Counted from the stretch's first letter, positions 17,894-28,125 are shown. The stretch is 64,000 bases of DNA from Bacillus sp. USDA818B3_A (GCF_009928415.1 NZ_JAABNN010000003.1:278145-342144), one strand, 5' to 3'. Made by a program: numbers and translations. The notes: a model not told the origin generated them from the letters alone.

Positions 17894-18419
17894 TTAGTAA
17901 TCCCCCCTTTTCATAAAACATTTCCATGTGCTTTTTCAATACTTTTAAGGAGCGATGCTGCGTAGTTTTTACCTTACTTTCTGTCCAGCCTAGAACCTTA
18001 GCTGTTTCAGAAATAGATAAATCCTGTAGATAACGAAGAATAATAACAGATCTCTGATCCAATGTGCATAACTCTAGACATCTGTATATCCATTGAATTT
18101 CTTCTTTTTGGATAGTAATTTCTTCTGGGATGGGATATTCATCCTTCACCTGATTGGTTGACCAATCAAACCTTTCCAGTAATCGATCCTTCCAGCCTTT
18201 TTGTTTACGAAAGTAATCAATTGCAACATTTCTAGCGATTGAAAAAAGCCACGTTTTTTCGCTGCTTTTTCCTTCAAAACGATGATAAGCCTTGAAAACA
18301 CGAATATACACTTCTTGGACAAGGTCCTCAGCTTGCTCCTTATTTCTAACCATATAAAATAAGAACTGAAACACGTCATGGTGATATTTCTGATAAAGCT
18401 CATCGAAAACGGAGTCCAT
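17868..18419 (-). CDS. sigX: ECF RNA polymerase sigma factor SigX
   Basis: The 183-residue ECF sigma factor has region 2 with YHHDVFQFLFYMVRN and EDLVQEVYIRVFKAYHRFEG (about 10-50) and region 4 with ILRYLQDLSISETAKVLGWTESKVKTTQHR (about 128-157). B. subtilis SigX controls cell-surface charge genes (dlt, pssA) and its own operon. Only the helix and linker of an ECF factor are present, no region 1.1 or 3. An ECF promoter 29-54 bases upstream indicates autoregulation, and rsiX follows with overlap. Confidence 0.95.
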   Translation of the reverse strand: MDSVFDELYQKYHHDVFQFLFYMVRNKEQAEDLVQEVYIRVFKAYHRFEGKSSEKTWLFSIARNVAIDYFRKQKGWKDRLLERFDWSTNQVKDEYPIPEEITIQKEEIQWIYRCLELCTLDQRSVIILRYLQDLSISETAKVLGWTESKVKTTQHRSLKVLKKHMEMFYEKGGLLSEKVRVER

Positions 18420-18447
18420 CCCTTCCCCTCCCCGTTCATTAATATTA

Positions 18448-18473
18448 GTCGATTATTCATAAAAAAAGTTTCA
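18448..18473 (-). promoter_or_regulatory. Autoregulatory ECF (sigma-X type) promoter of sigX
   Basis: Minus strand: TGAAAC (18473-18468), a 16-base spacer, then CGAC (18451-18448). This fits the ECF consensus (GAAAC...CGAC/CGTC) and sits 29 bases before the sigX start. Inference from motif and context. Confidence 0.7.
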
Positions 18474-18582
18474 CTCTTTTAAATATAGACTTTTTTTAGA
18501 TAAAAAGGAAGATATTTCAAGTAAAATACCGCTAGCAATAAACTTATCCACAATGACTATTTCCTTGATTCCTTGACCACGA

Positions 18583-18612
18583 GAAAAAGCTCATCGTATT
18601 GTGATGAGCTTT
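18583..18612 (-). terminator. Terminator of resDE
   Basis: Ten-bp stem AAAGCTCATC/GATGAGCTTT followed on the minus strand by TTCTC, about 100 bases after the resE stop. Confidence 0.85.
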
Positions 18613-18716
18613 GCTTAAATTTAATAGTTTCTCACCTTTGCCGCTGGTGCCTGGGGAATCCTGAAATCAATTTGTTTCCCGTGAATCAAGAACAATCGGC
18701 AATTTTTTTGTAAATT

Positions 18717-20495
18717 TTACTTTTTTCGTAGGAAAAAGGAAAAAGTCGTTCCAGTGCCCATTTTACTGCGAACAGATATGGATCCCAGATGGGCTTCAAT
18801 GATATTTTTGGAAATGGCAAGTCCTAATCCTGTACCAGCCCTGCCCCTTGTCCTAGCTTTATCTGCTTTATAAAATCTTTCAAAAACAAACGGCAAATCT
18901 TCTTCAGGAATACCTGAGCCAGAATCCTTTACTTCCATTCTTATCCCTCTGTCCTCGGAGAGTACCGTTACTTTCACTTTTCCACCCTTTGGTGTATGTC
19001 TTATCGCATTATCAATTAAATTCGTTAACACTTGTTCAATTCGGTCAGGATCAAATACAGCAGTTAAACTTTCATTTTCCACTTCAGAAAACAATAGAAT
19101 TTCATTATCTTTTGCTAAACCTTGAAACTTATAGATGATTCGGTTGATAAAAGCGGATAGATTAACATCTTCCATCGATAGATGGATATGTCCAGCCTCC
19201 ATCCGAGCCAAATCCAATAATTCATTAACCAGGCGGCCCATTCTTAATGATTCATCGTAGATGACTTTTGCCATTTCCTTTTTCTCTTCCTGTGATTCAG
19301 CAATATCATCTACAATTGCTTCGCTATAACCTTGTAACATAGAAATAGGGGTCCTAAGCTCATGAGAAACATTGGCTATGAAATCCTTCCTCATCTTTTC
19401 CAGCTGTCTTTCCTCAGTCATATCCCTTAGGACAGCCACTGCTCCGCGAATAAATCGATTGCTATATAACGGGCTCACCAAGATTACCCAGTGGCGCCCT
19501 TGAAGTGATATTTCTCCAATTTGCTCTTTTTCAGTTTCCAGAGATTTCTGGAAAAGCTCCATCACTTTTGATGGGATAGCCTCTGCATCAGTTGCAAAAT
19601 CGCCTTTTTCATAATACCAATATTGCAAAAAACGATCCGCAGGTGGATTTGTAATTAATATAGTACCATCCCGATTAAAAGTGATTACCCCATCAGCCAT
19701 ACTGCTGAGAATACTCGCCAACTGCTCTTTCTCTTGGCTCAATGCATTCATATTGAACTTTAATTGTCTGCCCATTTGGTTAAAGGCGGTTGCCAGTTCT
19801 CCTATTTCATCATGCGTTAAAATCGGTACCTTTGTATCAAACTTCCCTCTGGCTACTTCAAAGGCAGCCTCACGCATTTTTCGAAGCGGAGCTGCGATTC
19901 TGGTAGACAAGAAGAACGCAAAGATTGTGGTTAAAATGATCGCAACACCAGCAACAAGCAAAATATATTTCGTTGTTTCATTGGATGTTTCCTTCATTAC
20001 CTCAAGTGATTGATAAATAAAAACGGCGCCATATTTTTCACCAGGCAAATTTAATGGAACGCCAATGATTGAATAGCTCGTATCCTGATTGTTATTTTCT
20101 GAAGATAGGCTGGACACCTTATCAACCGATTTATTGTGATGGTATACCGCTAAAAAATCAGCATCCTTTTTGATATCCTCAAAGGACAATTTTTTGTCCT
20201 TTTCAGTATTTGGGGAATAATAGATTTCATCATCATTTTTTACAATCACTACTTTGGTCACATCATCAATGATCTCCCAAGAAATTTCTAAGCCGAGCGG
20301 GAATTTGTCATTTGGGTGTGCTTCTAAGACATTAGCAATCTTTTCTGCAGTTTGAGTTAAATTGTTTTTTGTTTCAAGAATGTTGTGGTTTTGAAACAGC
20401 TCAAGAAGCATGATTGTCAAAATAAACAGAACAAACGAAACTAATAAAATGATGGTAAACCATAGTTTACCAACGACACTTCGTAAAAAGGTCAT
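18717..20495 (-). CDS. resE: Sensor histidine kinase ResE
   Basis: The 592-residue kinase has membrane spans at about 10-32 and 176-198 enclosing an external sensor loop, then HAMP (about 200-250), PAS (about 255-350), HisKA with the phospho-His motif VSHELRTPISML (about 372) and HATPase_c (about 430-590; NLIDNAIRHTP, DSGSGIP, GTGLGL). ResE phosphorylates ResD in response to oxygen limitation and nitric oxide. Its start overlaps the resD stop by four bases. The operon has its own terminator ahead of resD, so resDE may be expressed separately from resABC. Confidence 0.95.
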   Translation of the reverse strand: MTFLRSVVGKLWFTIILLVSFVLFILTIMLLELFQNHNILETKNNLTQTAEKIANVLEAHPNDKFPLGLEISWEIIDDVTKVVIVKNDDEIYYSPNTEKDKKLSFEDIKKDADFLAVYHHNKSVDKVSSLSSENNNQDTSYSIIGVPLNLPGEKYGAVFIYQSLEVMKETSNETTKYILLVAGVAIILTTIFAFFLSTRIAAPLRKMREAAFEVARGKFDTKVPILTHDEIGELATAFNQMGRQLKFNMNALSQEKEQLASILSSMADGVITFNRDGTILITNPPADRFLQYWYYEKGDFATDAEAIPSKVMELFQKSLETEKEQIGEISLQGRHWVILVSPLYSNRFIRGAVAVLRDMTEERQLEKMRKDFIANVSHELRTPISMLQGYSEAIVDDIAESQEEKKEMAKVIYDESLRMGRLVNELLDLARMEAGHIHLSMEDVNLSAFINRIIYKFQGLAKDNEILLFSEVENESLTAVFDPDRIEQVLTNLIDNAIRHTPKGGKVKVTVLSEDRGIRMEVKDSGSGIPEEDLPFVFERFYKADKARTRGRAGTGLGLAISKNIIEAHLGSISVRSKMGTGTTFSFFLRKK

Positions 20496-21208
20496 TCATT
20501 AATTACCTCAAATTTGTAGCCCACTCCCCATACAGTAACAATCATTCTTGCCGCTTGCTCGGAAACCTTGTTTAACTTTTCACGGAGACGTTTTACATGA
20601 GTATCAACCGTGCGCAGATCCCCAAAGAACTCATAATGCCATACTTCTTTTAATAATTGTTCACGGTCAAACACTTTGTCAGGTGCTTTTGCCAGGAAAT
20701 ATAGCAGCTCGTATTCTTTCGGTGTTAAGCTTACTTCCTTTCCATCGGCCAGCACTCGGTGTGCATCATTGTCAATGGTCAAATGTGGAAACACAATGAC
20801 GTCTTTTGTTGTTGTTTCTGTTTGCAAATAACTAGTTTGAGATGACCGTCGTAACAGTGCTTTTACCCGCAAAACCACTTCCCTTGGGCTGAATGGTTTT
20901 ACAATGTAATCATCTGTTCCAACTTCAAATCCCTGTACACGGTTGATTTCCTCACCTTTAGCTGTCAACATAATAACAGGAGTGGCCTTTTTTTCTCTTA
21001 GTTCACGGCAAACTTCAATTCCGTCTTTTCCTGGCATCATTAAATCAAGTAAAATCACATCATAATCATTCGCTAACGCCTTTGTTAAGGCTTCATTTCC
21101 ATCTTCTGCTTCGTCAATTATATATTCTTCGCGCTCTAAATACATTTTCAATAAACGGCGAATTCTTTCCTCATCATCTACAACTAAAATCCTTACGTCT
21201 TTTTCCAT
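20492..21208 (-). CDS. resD: Response regulator ResD
   Basis: The 238-residue OmpR/PhoB-type regulator has a receiver domain (about 1-120: VVDDEERIRRLL, phospho-Asp in VILLDLMMPGKDG, Lys in IVKPFSPRE) and a winged-helix DNA-binding domain (about 135-235, LTPKEYELLYFLA). ResD activates genes for aerobic and anaerobic respiration, including resA and ctaA. I chose ATG 21208 after GGGGGGATTAAT; the upstream in-frame ATG at 21223 overlaps this site. Confidence 0.95.
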   Translation of the reverse strand: MEKDVRILVVDDEERIRRLLKMYLEREEYIIDEAEDGNEALTKALANDYDVILLDLMMPGKDGIEVCRELREKKATPVIMLTAKGEEINRVQGFEVGTDDYIVKPFSPREVVLRVKALLRRSSQTSYLQTETTTKDVIVFPHLTIDNDAHRVLADGKEVSLTPKEYELLYFLAKAPDKVFDREQLLKEVWHYEFFGDLRTVDTHVKRLREKLNKVSEQAARMIVTVWGVGYKFEVINE

Positions 21209-21340
21209 TATTAATCCCCCCATGGAGTTTATTTTACAAAATGGAACAGCATTTTGCTACATTTTCAAGGTAATTACTCCCACAAACTGTGTCAATAATT
21301 TGACAAATTAACTTTCCCATGAAAATTTGCTTGATTTTAT

Positions 21341-21368
21341 AAAAGCCTTCACTTTTGTAAGTGAAGGC
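21341..21368 (-). terminator. Terminator between resABC and resDE
   Basis: Ten-bp stem GCCTTCACTT/AAGTGAAGGC with a TTGT loop and TTTTAT after it on the minus strand, 22 bases after the resC stop. Confidence 0.85.
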
Positions 21369-21390
21369 ATAAAGCTATATTTCTAATTTC

Positions 21391-22575
21391 TTATCCGGCG
21401 TAGGAATGAAGTCCTGCGATTACCAGGTTAACAGCAACTAGGTTGAACATAATGATGACAAAGCCGACCACGGCAAGCCATGCCGATTTCTCTCCATGCC
21501 AGCCTTTTGACAAGCGCAGATGTAAAAATGCCGCATAAAAAAGCCACGTGATTAAAGCCCATACTTCCTTTGGATCCCAGCCCCAAAATCTCGACCAGGC
21601 CATCTGCGCCCAAATCATTGCAAAAATGAGAGCGCCTAGGGTAAATACCGGAAAGCCAATTAGGACGGAACGGTAACTAATCTCATCTACAAAATCCAGT
21701 TTTATATTTTTCACCAATGGTTTCAGCGCAGCCGCAATTCGCTTGCGCAGCACGGCACGAATCAGACCGTATAGGACCAGGCCGCCAAATAATGACCAAA
21801 TAACCGAATTTAACTTTTTGGCATTAATGAATGCTGGCATTTCGATCAATGGTTCAAAACGATTAGTTGATTGCAAATCACCGTCATGAGGGCCGGTAAT
21901 GGCAGGCATCTTATACTCCATTACCACTTGGTTGTCATGTTTATCTACCCAATTGAATTTTGCATGATAATCCAGCGCGGAGAAGACAGATGATACCGCT
22001 ACAAATCCTAGTACTGTTACAAGTGAAAACATCACCATTTCAAGCCAAAAGGTTTGTTTGTTTGCCTTTGTTTGGTCAATTGCTTTTACAAGATAAATTA
22101 ACCCTGCTGCAAAGCTAATCGCGAGGATTGCTTCCCCCATGGCAGCAGTAGTTACGTGAATATGAAGCCAATAACTTTGTAAGGCTGGTATCAACGGTGT
22201 AATTTCTCTTGGAAACATGCTTGCATAGGCAATGACAAGAATTGCAACAGGCATTGTAAATAGTCCTAGCAGGGTTGTTCTATAAATAAAATAAATAACA
22301 ATAAATGCACCAACAAGAGCCATTCCAAAAAAGGTAGTAAACTCAAACATATTACTTACCGGAGCATGACCAGCTGCAATCCATCTAGTGATAAAATAAC
22401 CGAGTTGAGAAATAAAACCTGCGATTGTTAGAAGTACTGCAATTTTCCCCCATGTATTTGTTTCAGCTTTTTCATTTGTTTTTTTCTTCGATTTAATAGA
22501 CCCGCCATAAAATAAGGTGGCAATTAAATAAAGAATAAAAGCAATGAATAATAAATTACTACTTATTGTTGCCAA
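21391..22575 (-). CDS. resC: Cytochrome c biogenesis protein ResC (CcsA family)
   Basis: The 394-residue polytopic protein contains the tryptophan-rich haem-handling motif [17 protein letters not shown] (about 341) that identifies CcsA/ResC, the membrane haem exporter of system II. It starts at TTG 22575, placed directly after the resB stop (TAG-TTG), with GGAGGGAG as ribosome site. ResC works with ResB to attach haem to c-type cytochromes reduced by ResA. Third gene of resABC. Confidence 0.95.
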   Translation of the reverse strand: MATISSNLLFIAFILYLIATLFYGGSIKSKKKTNEKAETNTWGKIAVLLTIAGFISQLGYFITRWIAAGHAPVSNMFEFTTFFGMALVGAFIVIYFIYRTTLLGLFTMPVAILVIAYASMFPREITPLIPALQSYWLHIHVTTAAMGEAILAISFAAGLIYLVKAIDQTKANKQTFWLEMVMFSLVTVLGFVAVSSVFSALDYHAKFNWVDKHDNQVVMEYKMPAITGPHDGDLQSTNRFEPLIEMPAFINAKKLNSVIWSLFGGLVLYGLIRAVLRKRIAAALKPLVKNIKLDFVDEISYRSVLIGFPVFTLGALIFAMIWAQMAWSRFWGWDPKEVWALITWLFYAAFLHLRLSKGWHGEKSAWLAVVGFVIIMFNLVAVNLVIAGLHSYAG

Positions 22576-24201
22576 CTAGACTCCCTCCTTATCCATATTT
22601 TCCTTTTGCTGCTGATCTTCTGGGATCTCAAGCTTGGTATCTTTTAAAACCGTCTCTATTTCCCTCTTTAAACCATACCAGTTTTTATTAGTATGGGCAG
22701 CAATCCATACTTGTCCATTCTTATTCTGAACCCAAATCCGCCGATGGTTCCAATAAGCTCCTTGAATCACACCGATCATGAAGATGATACCGCCTAAAAT
22801 AATCACCCATAAGGAGGAGTCCTTTCGTACAGTGAATCCTGATACATTCTTGGTCTGAATCCCTTGAAAAGCCAGTTTATACGTATTTTCCCCAAATGGT
22901 TCGATTGTCTGCTTTATTGCAACAAAGCTAGTCTCCGGCTCGGATTTATCCGGTGTAGTCATTTGGAATACAAAGGCAGGGTTATTTGGCAGCCTTGATT
23001 TAGTTGAAGGTTCACCATTTTTATCAAACTCAAAGTCTGGAAAATAATTAATGATTTTTACGGAATAACCGCTGCCTAAATCATAATTCGCCTTTGGATC
23101 CTCCAAGTTAACTTTAACGGCGCCAAAAGTTTCACCAGTTTTTTTATTAGCCAGCACAAAGTCCATTTCTTTAAGCTCACTGCGATAAGATGACTGGAAC
23201 ACTGAATAGCCATTAAAATCCAACGGGTGGTTAACCTTGATTTTATATTCCTTCAGCTTTTTCAATTCAGGCTTTTCACCTGGGAGATTATTACTTACCC
23301 GTTCGTATAAGACAACATTTGATTGATAATTTTTGACCACTTGACCTGCCTGTTCAATCGCTTTTTCGAATGTTTTATCTTTGTTTTTATCATAATGCTG
23401 CAAAATAAATTGATTATTTTTTATATAATACTGTTCTCCTGTCTCAGGTATAACAGCCGTTTCGCCTTCCTTTACCCACAGGTCTTCATTGACATAGAAA
23501 CCAGGGATAAACCTGAGCATGGCACCTAATAAGAAAATGATCAGTCCCACATGGTTAACGTAAGGACCCCAGCGAGAAAAGCGGCCCTTTTCGGCTAACA
23601 AATCCCCATTTTCCTCTCTCACTCGATAGCGTCTTTCCTTTAAATGATTCCGGATAATATCGAATTCCTTTTGGTTTGCATCCTCTGTCACACCAAATAT
23701 TCTCTGGCGTTTTAAGAAACCTTCATGCCTTGTAACCCTTTGGGCCTTTAAGGCCTTATAAAGGGGTACTACCCTATCAAGACTACAGATAACCAAAGAA
23801 ATTCCGATCATTGCGATTAATATTAAGTACCACCATGATCCGTATAAATCATGTAACCCCAGGTTGTAATACAATTTTCCAAACCAGCCATATTCCTGCT
23901 CATAATACACTTCTGGTGGAAGATTGATATACATTTCTTGAGGAAGGATGGTTCCAAGAGTGGATGCAAGTAATGTAATTACAATCAGCCAGACCCCCAC
24001 TTTGACTGATGAAAAAAAGTTCCAAATTTTATCGATAATGGTCTTATTGTATGTTTGTGAACGTCGTGCACTTCCCTCATAGCGCATGTCAAGAAGGTCT
24101 TGATTATTTTTCTCTTGTTCATCCAGTACTTTTCCACATGCTTCACACAACACGGTCCCATGTGGATTAACATGACCACATTCACATTTAACATCATTCA
24201 T
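22576..24201 (-). CDS. resB: Cytochrome c biogenesis protein ResB
   Basis: The 541-residue ResB/Ccs1 protein has membrane spans near 65-90, 124-145 and 215-235 and a large external domain before a last span near 465-485. A zinc-ribbon with CECGH and CEACG lies at residues 5-23, ahead of the first span; this is common in ResB of Bacillus. It complexes with ResC for haem delivery. It directly follows resA and shares a junction (TAG-TTG) with resC. Confidence 0.93.
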   Translation of the reverse strand: MNDVKCECGHVNPHGTVLCEACGKVLDEQEKNNQDLLDMRYEGSARRSQTYNKTIIDKIWNFFSSVKVGVWLIVITLLASTLGTILPQEMYINLPPEVYYEQEYGWFGKLYYNLGLHDLYGSWWYLILIAMIGISLVICSLDRVVPLYKALKAQRVTRHEGFLKRQRIFGVTEDANQKEFDIIRNHLKERRYRVREENGDLLAEKGRFSRWGPYVNHVGLIIFLLGAMLRFIPGFYVNEDLWVKEGETAVIPETGEQYYIKNNQFILQHYDKNKDKTFEKAIEQAGQVVKNYQSNVVLYERVSNNLPGEKPELKKLKEYKIKVNHPLDFNGYSVFQSSYRSELKEMDFVLANKKTGETFGAVKVNLEDPKANYDLGSGYSVKIINYFPDFEFDKNGEPSTKSRLPNNPAFVFQMTTPDKSEPETSFVAIKQTIEPFGENTYKLAFQGIQTKNVSGFTVRKDSSLWVIILGGIIFMIGVIQGAYWNHRRIWVQNKNGQVWIAAHTNKNWYGLKREIETVLKDTKLEIPEDQQQKENMDKEGV

Positions 24202-24223
24202 TGAAAAAACTCCCTCAGGTCCC

Positions 24224-24748
24224 TTAAGGTTTTATTTGCTCCATAAAATCCTTTATCTTATTTTCAGTTAGTTCCCCTGTATAATATTTGACTACCTTCC
24301 CATCCTTGTCCACAAGGAATGTAGCCGGTAAGAGGTCAATCCCGTATACATTCATCACTTCTTTTTCCGTGTCAATCATGATTGGAAAGTCTAACCCAAG
24401 CCGCTCTGCAAATTGATTAACAGCAAGTTCAGGCTCCTGAATATCTACTGTCAAGACTTGAACCCCTTGATCCTTATATTGATGATACTGATTATTAATG
24501 TATGGCATTTCTTTCTTACATGGGGGGCACCAAGTTCCCCAAAAATTTAAAAATACCCCTTGCCCGCGATAGTCAGAAAGACGATGTTTGTTTCCCTGCA
24601 TATCAACTAACGCAAAATCTGGAGCTGTGTCTCCGACTGCGACCTTCTGTTTTGAATCCTTTGTTAGATTAGCATAAAGTGAATAGGCAACGGCAACACC
24701 TAAAACGAGTAAAATCAACGTTCTAATGACTAAGCGCCGTTTTTTCAT
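24224..24748 (-). CDS. resA: Thiol-disulfide oxidoreductase ResA
   Basis: The 174-residue extracytoplasmic thioredoxin-like protein has a single N-terminal membrane anchor (about 8-26) and the active-site WCPPC at C74/C77 with the characteristic Glu at 80; a cis-Pro loop (LLPATFLVD) follows. ResA reduces the apocytochrome c haem-binding cysteines. ATG 24748 has GGAGGGGAAG upstream; ATG 24778 would add ten residues before the anchor. It leads the resABC operon and lies 96 bases downstream of rluB. Confidence 0.95.
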   Translation of the reverse strand: MKKRRLVIRTLILLVLGVAVAYSLYANLTKDSKQKVAVGDTAPDFALVDMQGNKHRLSDYRGQGVFLNFWGTWCPPCKKEMPYINNQYHQYKDQGVQVLTVDIQEPELAVNQFAERLGLDFPIMIDTEKEVMNVYGIDLLPATFLVDKDGKVVKYYTGELTENKIKDFMEQIKP

Positions 24749-24844
24749 AACTTCCCCTCCAGTAACTCTCCCGCGCATTTTCTAAAATTATAGCATTTAA
24801 CAACAGAAACACAGTGTTAACAGTTAAAAGTAAATGTGACAAAT

Positions 24845-25582
24845 TTATGAATTTTTCTTTGATTGGTCCGAAGCAAGCGCTCTAAGCTGTTTCACCTCAT
24901 GTGGAGTCAATTCCCTTGCTTCTCCTGCTCTTAAGCCGCTCAATGTCAAAAAGCCATAACGTTCACGTTTTAATTTCAACACTTCGTTACCTATTGCCTC
25001 AAACATCCTTCTCACTTGACGATTTCGGCCCTCATGGATGGCTATCTCAACAATCGCAGTCTGTTTATTTCTATCAGCCGAAAGCAACTTCACTCTAGCA
25101 GGTGCTGTTTTGCCATCTTCTAGATGGATACCTCTTTCTAATTTCCTTAGATTTTCTTTTAAGGGTATTCCTTTAGTCTTAGCTACATACACTTTATCGA
25201 TTTCATTTTTAGGGTGCATAAGCAAATTGGCAAATTCCCCATCGTTTGTTAATAACAATAATCCGGACGTGTCATAATCAAGACGCCCGACAGGAAAAAT
25301 TCTTTCTTTATAATGGGAAAAATAATCGGTAACCACCTTTCTCCCCTTGTCATCGCTTACACTTGAAATGACCCCTCTTGGTTTGTACAAAAGAAAGTAA
25401 ACAGGCTCTTCCTTTTCAATTTGTACTTCATTGACCTCAACTCTATCAGATGGAGTAACCTTAAGCCCTAGTTCTGTTACTACCTTACCATTTACCTTTA
25501 CTTTGCCTTCTTTTATTAATTCTTCGGCTTTTCTTCTAGAGGCAATCCCTGCTCGCGCAATTACCTTTTGCAATCTTTCCAT
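24845..25582 (-). CDS. rluB: 23S rRNA pseudouridine(2605) synthase RluB
   Basis: The 245-residue protein has an S4 RNA-binding domain (about 1-60, MERLQKVIARAGIASRRKAEELI) and the RsuA-type catalytic domain with GRLDYDTSGLLLLTNDG (catalytic Asp near residue 102). In B. subtilis this gene is upstream of resA, as here. It modifies U2605-equivalent of 23S rRNA by family analogy; the exact target is not provable from sequence. Confidence 0.93.
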   Translation of the reverse strand: MERLQKVIARAGIASRRKAEELIKEGKVKVNGKVVTELGLKVTPSDRVEVNEVQIEKEEPVYFLLYKPRGVISSVSDDKGRKVVTDYFSHYKERIFPVGRLDYDTSGLLLLTNDGEFANLLMHPKNEIDKVYVAKTKGIPLKENLRKLERGIHLEDGKTAPARVKLLSADRNKQTAIVEIAIHEGRNRQVRRMFEAIGNEVLKLKRERYGFLTLSGLRAGEARELTPHEVKQLRALASDQSKKNS

Positions 25583-25788
25583 TATTTCACCTCAAAAATT
25601 CTGTTAGTAGTTTCCCTGGCGTTTGTAAAATGATATTATTATCCAAGAAAAATCACTATTCTATCCTAATGAATTATGACACAATTTCTCCACTTTTCAA
25701 AGTAACGGGTATTAATTACAACAAAAAAGAATTTGTGATGTTTTTTAAACCTAATAAGTTTTATTTTTAAATTTCAAAAAAAAATAAA

Positions 25789-25818
25789 AAAGCATGCTCC
25801 AGTAAAGGAACATGCTTT
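25789..25818 (-). terminator. Terminator of dacB-spmA-spmB
   Basis: Twelve-bp stem AAAGCATGCTCC/GGAACATGCTTT with one mismatch and loop AGTAAA; the minus-strand flank is TTTTTATTTT. Confidence 0.88.
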
Positions 25819-25823
25819 CTGAC

Positions 25824-26360
25824 TTATGTTGTACCAAAGATTATTGACACGATTAAAATCGATACAATAATCCCCACTACGTCTGCCAGGAGACCTACCT
25901 TAAGTGCATCTCCCATCTTTTTAATCCCGACCGCACCAAAATAAACCGTTAATACATAAAAGGTTGTATCCGTACTTCCCTGAAGGACAGATGCCAGTCG
26001 GCCAATAAACGAGTCAGGTCCGTAAACGCCAATTAAATCACTTGTCATCCCAAGTGCTGCGGTCCCAGAAATCGGTCTGATGATCAGTAAGGGAACAATT
26101 TCAGCGGGTACTCCCATTGTCTTCATGAAAGGTCTAAGCCAATTCATTAAGGCGTCTAATGCACCTGAAGCTCGAAAAATAGAAATGGCGACAAGCATTC
26201 CTACTAAAAAAGGAATAATGGATACCGCAATCTTAATTCCTTCTTTTCCCCCCTCAACAAAGCTCTCATAGGTCGGAACTCGTTTATATGTGCCATATAA
26301 TAGAATAAATCCTATTAGTAAAGGTATAAAAGTTAGCGAAACATACGATAGGAACCCCAT
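25824..26360 (-). CDS. spmB: Spore maturation protein SpmB
   Basis: The 178-residue polytopic protein is SpmB-like, with IRPISGTAALGMTSDL in the middle. SpmA and SpmB are needed for full core dehydration of the spore. Four in-frame Met codons lie close together; ATG 26360 has AAAAGG nine bases upstream and gives the B. subtilis length, while ATG 26369 sits inside the end of spmA. It is the last gene of dacB-spmA-spmB. Confidence 0.9.
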   Translation of the reverse strand: MGFLSYVSLTFIPLLIGFILLYGTYKRVPTYESFVEGGKEGIKIAVSIIPFLVGMLVAISIFRASGALDALMNWLRPFMKTMGVPAEIVPLLIIRPISGTAALGMTSDLIGVYGPDSFIGRLASVLQGSTDTTFYVLTVYFGAVGIKKMGDALKVGLLADVVGIIVSILIVSIIFGTT

Positions 26361-26365
26361 ACTCA

Positions 26366-26953
26366 TCATCCTTTTCGCCGTCTGCGATAATAAAAATAGC
26401 GATCAATCAATACTGCACCTATTGCCGATAGAATGGTAGCGATAATGGTTGGAACAACGATTTCTGTTGGTGATGCGGAATGATAATTGATTCTTATGGC
26501 AATTACTGTTGTTGGTATTATGGTAATACTAGCTGTGTTGAGGGCCAGAAAGGTAATCATGCTTCGAGAGGCATCGTTTTTTCCACCATTTAATTTTTTA
26601 AGTTCTTCCATTGCCTTTATGCCCAGAGGGGTTGCGGCATTACCTAGTCCAAACATGTTTGATATCATATTTGATAGAATGTATCCCATTGCAGGATGAT
26701 TGGCAGGTACATCTGGAAATAACGTCTTTACTAGCGGCCGAAATAATCTCGTTAGTTTCTGAAGAAGCCCTGATTCTTCTGCAATCCGCATCATACCGAG
26801 CCAGAAGACTAAAACGCTGATTAGCCCGATACACAGTGTAACGGCCTCTTTTGCTCCATCAAAAACTGCTTTATTTACCGCTTCCATGTTACCGTTAATT
26901 AATGCAAATACAATTCCAATCACAGTCATCGCTACCCAGATATAGTTAACCAT
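26366..26953 (-). CDS. spmA: Spore maturation protein SpmA
   Basis: The 195-residue membrane protein belongs to the nucleoside-recognition (Gate) family with SpmB, showing MISNMFGLGNAATPLGIKAM near 90-110. It works with SpmB in spore core dehydration in the mother cell. Its start overlaps the dacB stop by eight bases and its stop overlaps spmB, so the three genes are tightly coupled. Confidence 0.92.
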   Translation of the reverse strand: MVNYIWVAMTVIGIVFALINGNMEAVNKAVFDGAKEAVTLCIGLISVLVFWLGMMRIAEESGLLQKLTRLFRPLVKTLFPDVPANHPAMGYILSNMISNMFGLGNAATPLGIKAMEELKKLNGGKNDASRSMITFLALNTASITIIPTTVIAIRINYHSASPTEIVVPTIIATILSAIGAVLIDRYFYYRRRRKG

Positions 26954-28091
26954 TGACTTTCACACCAATGACTAAAAGAAAGATTTCTTTGATAGAGTTT
27001 AGAAAACCCTTCTTCTCTTTTTTCTCAGCAGCCTTTTCGAAATAGATAGGAACTTCTTGAACCACTCTCTCATCCAAATACACTTCTGCCTTCCCTACGA
27101 TTGCTTCATCTTTGGCTGTCAATCTTTTGCTTGGCTTTTCCAATTTATATTTAATCGAGAACTCGTCCATTTCCTCACTGGTGGCTGGATATACAATTGA
27201 TTTTTTGACGTAGAGATGACCTTTGTATAGTTTATTTTTTGTGACTTCCACTTTACCCTTTTGTAAAACTTCAGCCATATCATAGCCCTTAAAACCATTT
27301 TCATACATTGAAATGTGATCATTCCAATCATCAGGTCCGTTTAGGGTTACAGCAATTAAATCCATATCCCCTTTGGTTGCTGTTGTCACAAGTGTTCGTT
27401 TTGCCCGTTTGGTGTATCCTGTTTTTCCCCCGGTTGTATATTTATATTTTGTTAGAAGCCGGTTTTTGTTCCTCCATACTCGGTCCCACTCTTCCGTTGG
27501 GTTAGGTGCCCGGTAAACCTTCGTGCCTGATATTTCTTGAAAAGTTTTGTTTTGCATTGCATAACGCATGAGGATTGCCATATCATAGGCTGTTGAGTAA
27601 TGATCTTCCTGATCATCCAGTCCATGCGGATTGGCAAAATGGGTATTAAACATTCCAATTTCTCTTGCCTTTTGATTCATTAAATAGGCAAAGCCATCGA
27701 CACTGCCTCCGACGGACTCAGCAATAGCTACTGCTGTATCATTCCCTGATCTTAACATTAAGCCGTAGACTAGATGCTTAAGTTTTATTTTTTCTCCAGG
27801 TTTTAGATATACGGAAGACCCTTCAGCTCTTGTTGCTTGTTCGCTTACTTTTACATATTGGTTCATTTTTCCCGATTCAATCGCAAGTATAGCAGTCATG
27901 ATTTTAGTTATACTAGCTATTCTTCTCTTCGTATGTGCATCTTTTTCAAACAAGACCCGCCCAGATTTCTGTTCAATCAAAACGGCACTTGCAGCACTTA
28001 TACCAAGGGAAGCATCAACCTTTTGAGGAATGTTTACGGTCATTAGTGAAACCATGAGGGCCAAGATAATTAGCTTTGAAATCATTCTCAT
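26946..28091 (-). CDS. dacB: Sporulation D-alanyl-D-alanine carboxypeptidase DacB (PBP5*)
   Basis: The 381-residue penicillin-binding protein has a signal peptide (1-27), the S60-I-T-K63 nucleophile motif, SGN at 114-116 and KTG near 224, plus a C-terminal beta-domain and an amphipathic anchor. DacB trims the peptide stems of spore cortex peptidoglycan and sets the degree of crosslinking. In B. subtilis it is sigma-E controlled and leads the dacB-spmA-spmB operon, the same order as here. A family-2 repeat occupies most of the region immediately upstream. Confidence 0.95.
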   Translation of the reverse strand: MRMISKLIILALMVSLMTVNIPQKVDASLGISAASAVLIEQKSGRVLFEKDAHTKRRIASITKIMTAILAIESGKMNQYVKVSEQATRAEGSSVYLKPGEKIKLKHLVYGLMLRSGNDTAVAIAESVGGSVDGFAYLMNQKAREIGMFNTHFANPHGLDDQEDHYSTAYDMAILMRYAMQNKTFQEISGTKVYRAPNPTEEWDRVWRNKNRLLTKYKYTTGGKTGYTKRAKRTLVTTATKGDMDLIAVTLNGPDDWNDHISMYENGFKGYDMAEVLQKGKVEVTKNKLYKGHLYVKKSIVYPATSEEMDEFSIKYKLEKPSKRLTAKDEAIVGKAEVYLDERVVQEVPIYFEKAAEKKEKKGFLNSIKEIFLLVIGVKVNG

Positions 28092-28125
28092 CAGATTAAC
28101 CTCGTCTCCTTTATCTCTATCAAAT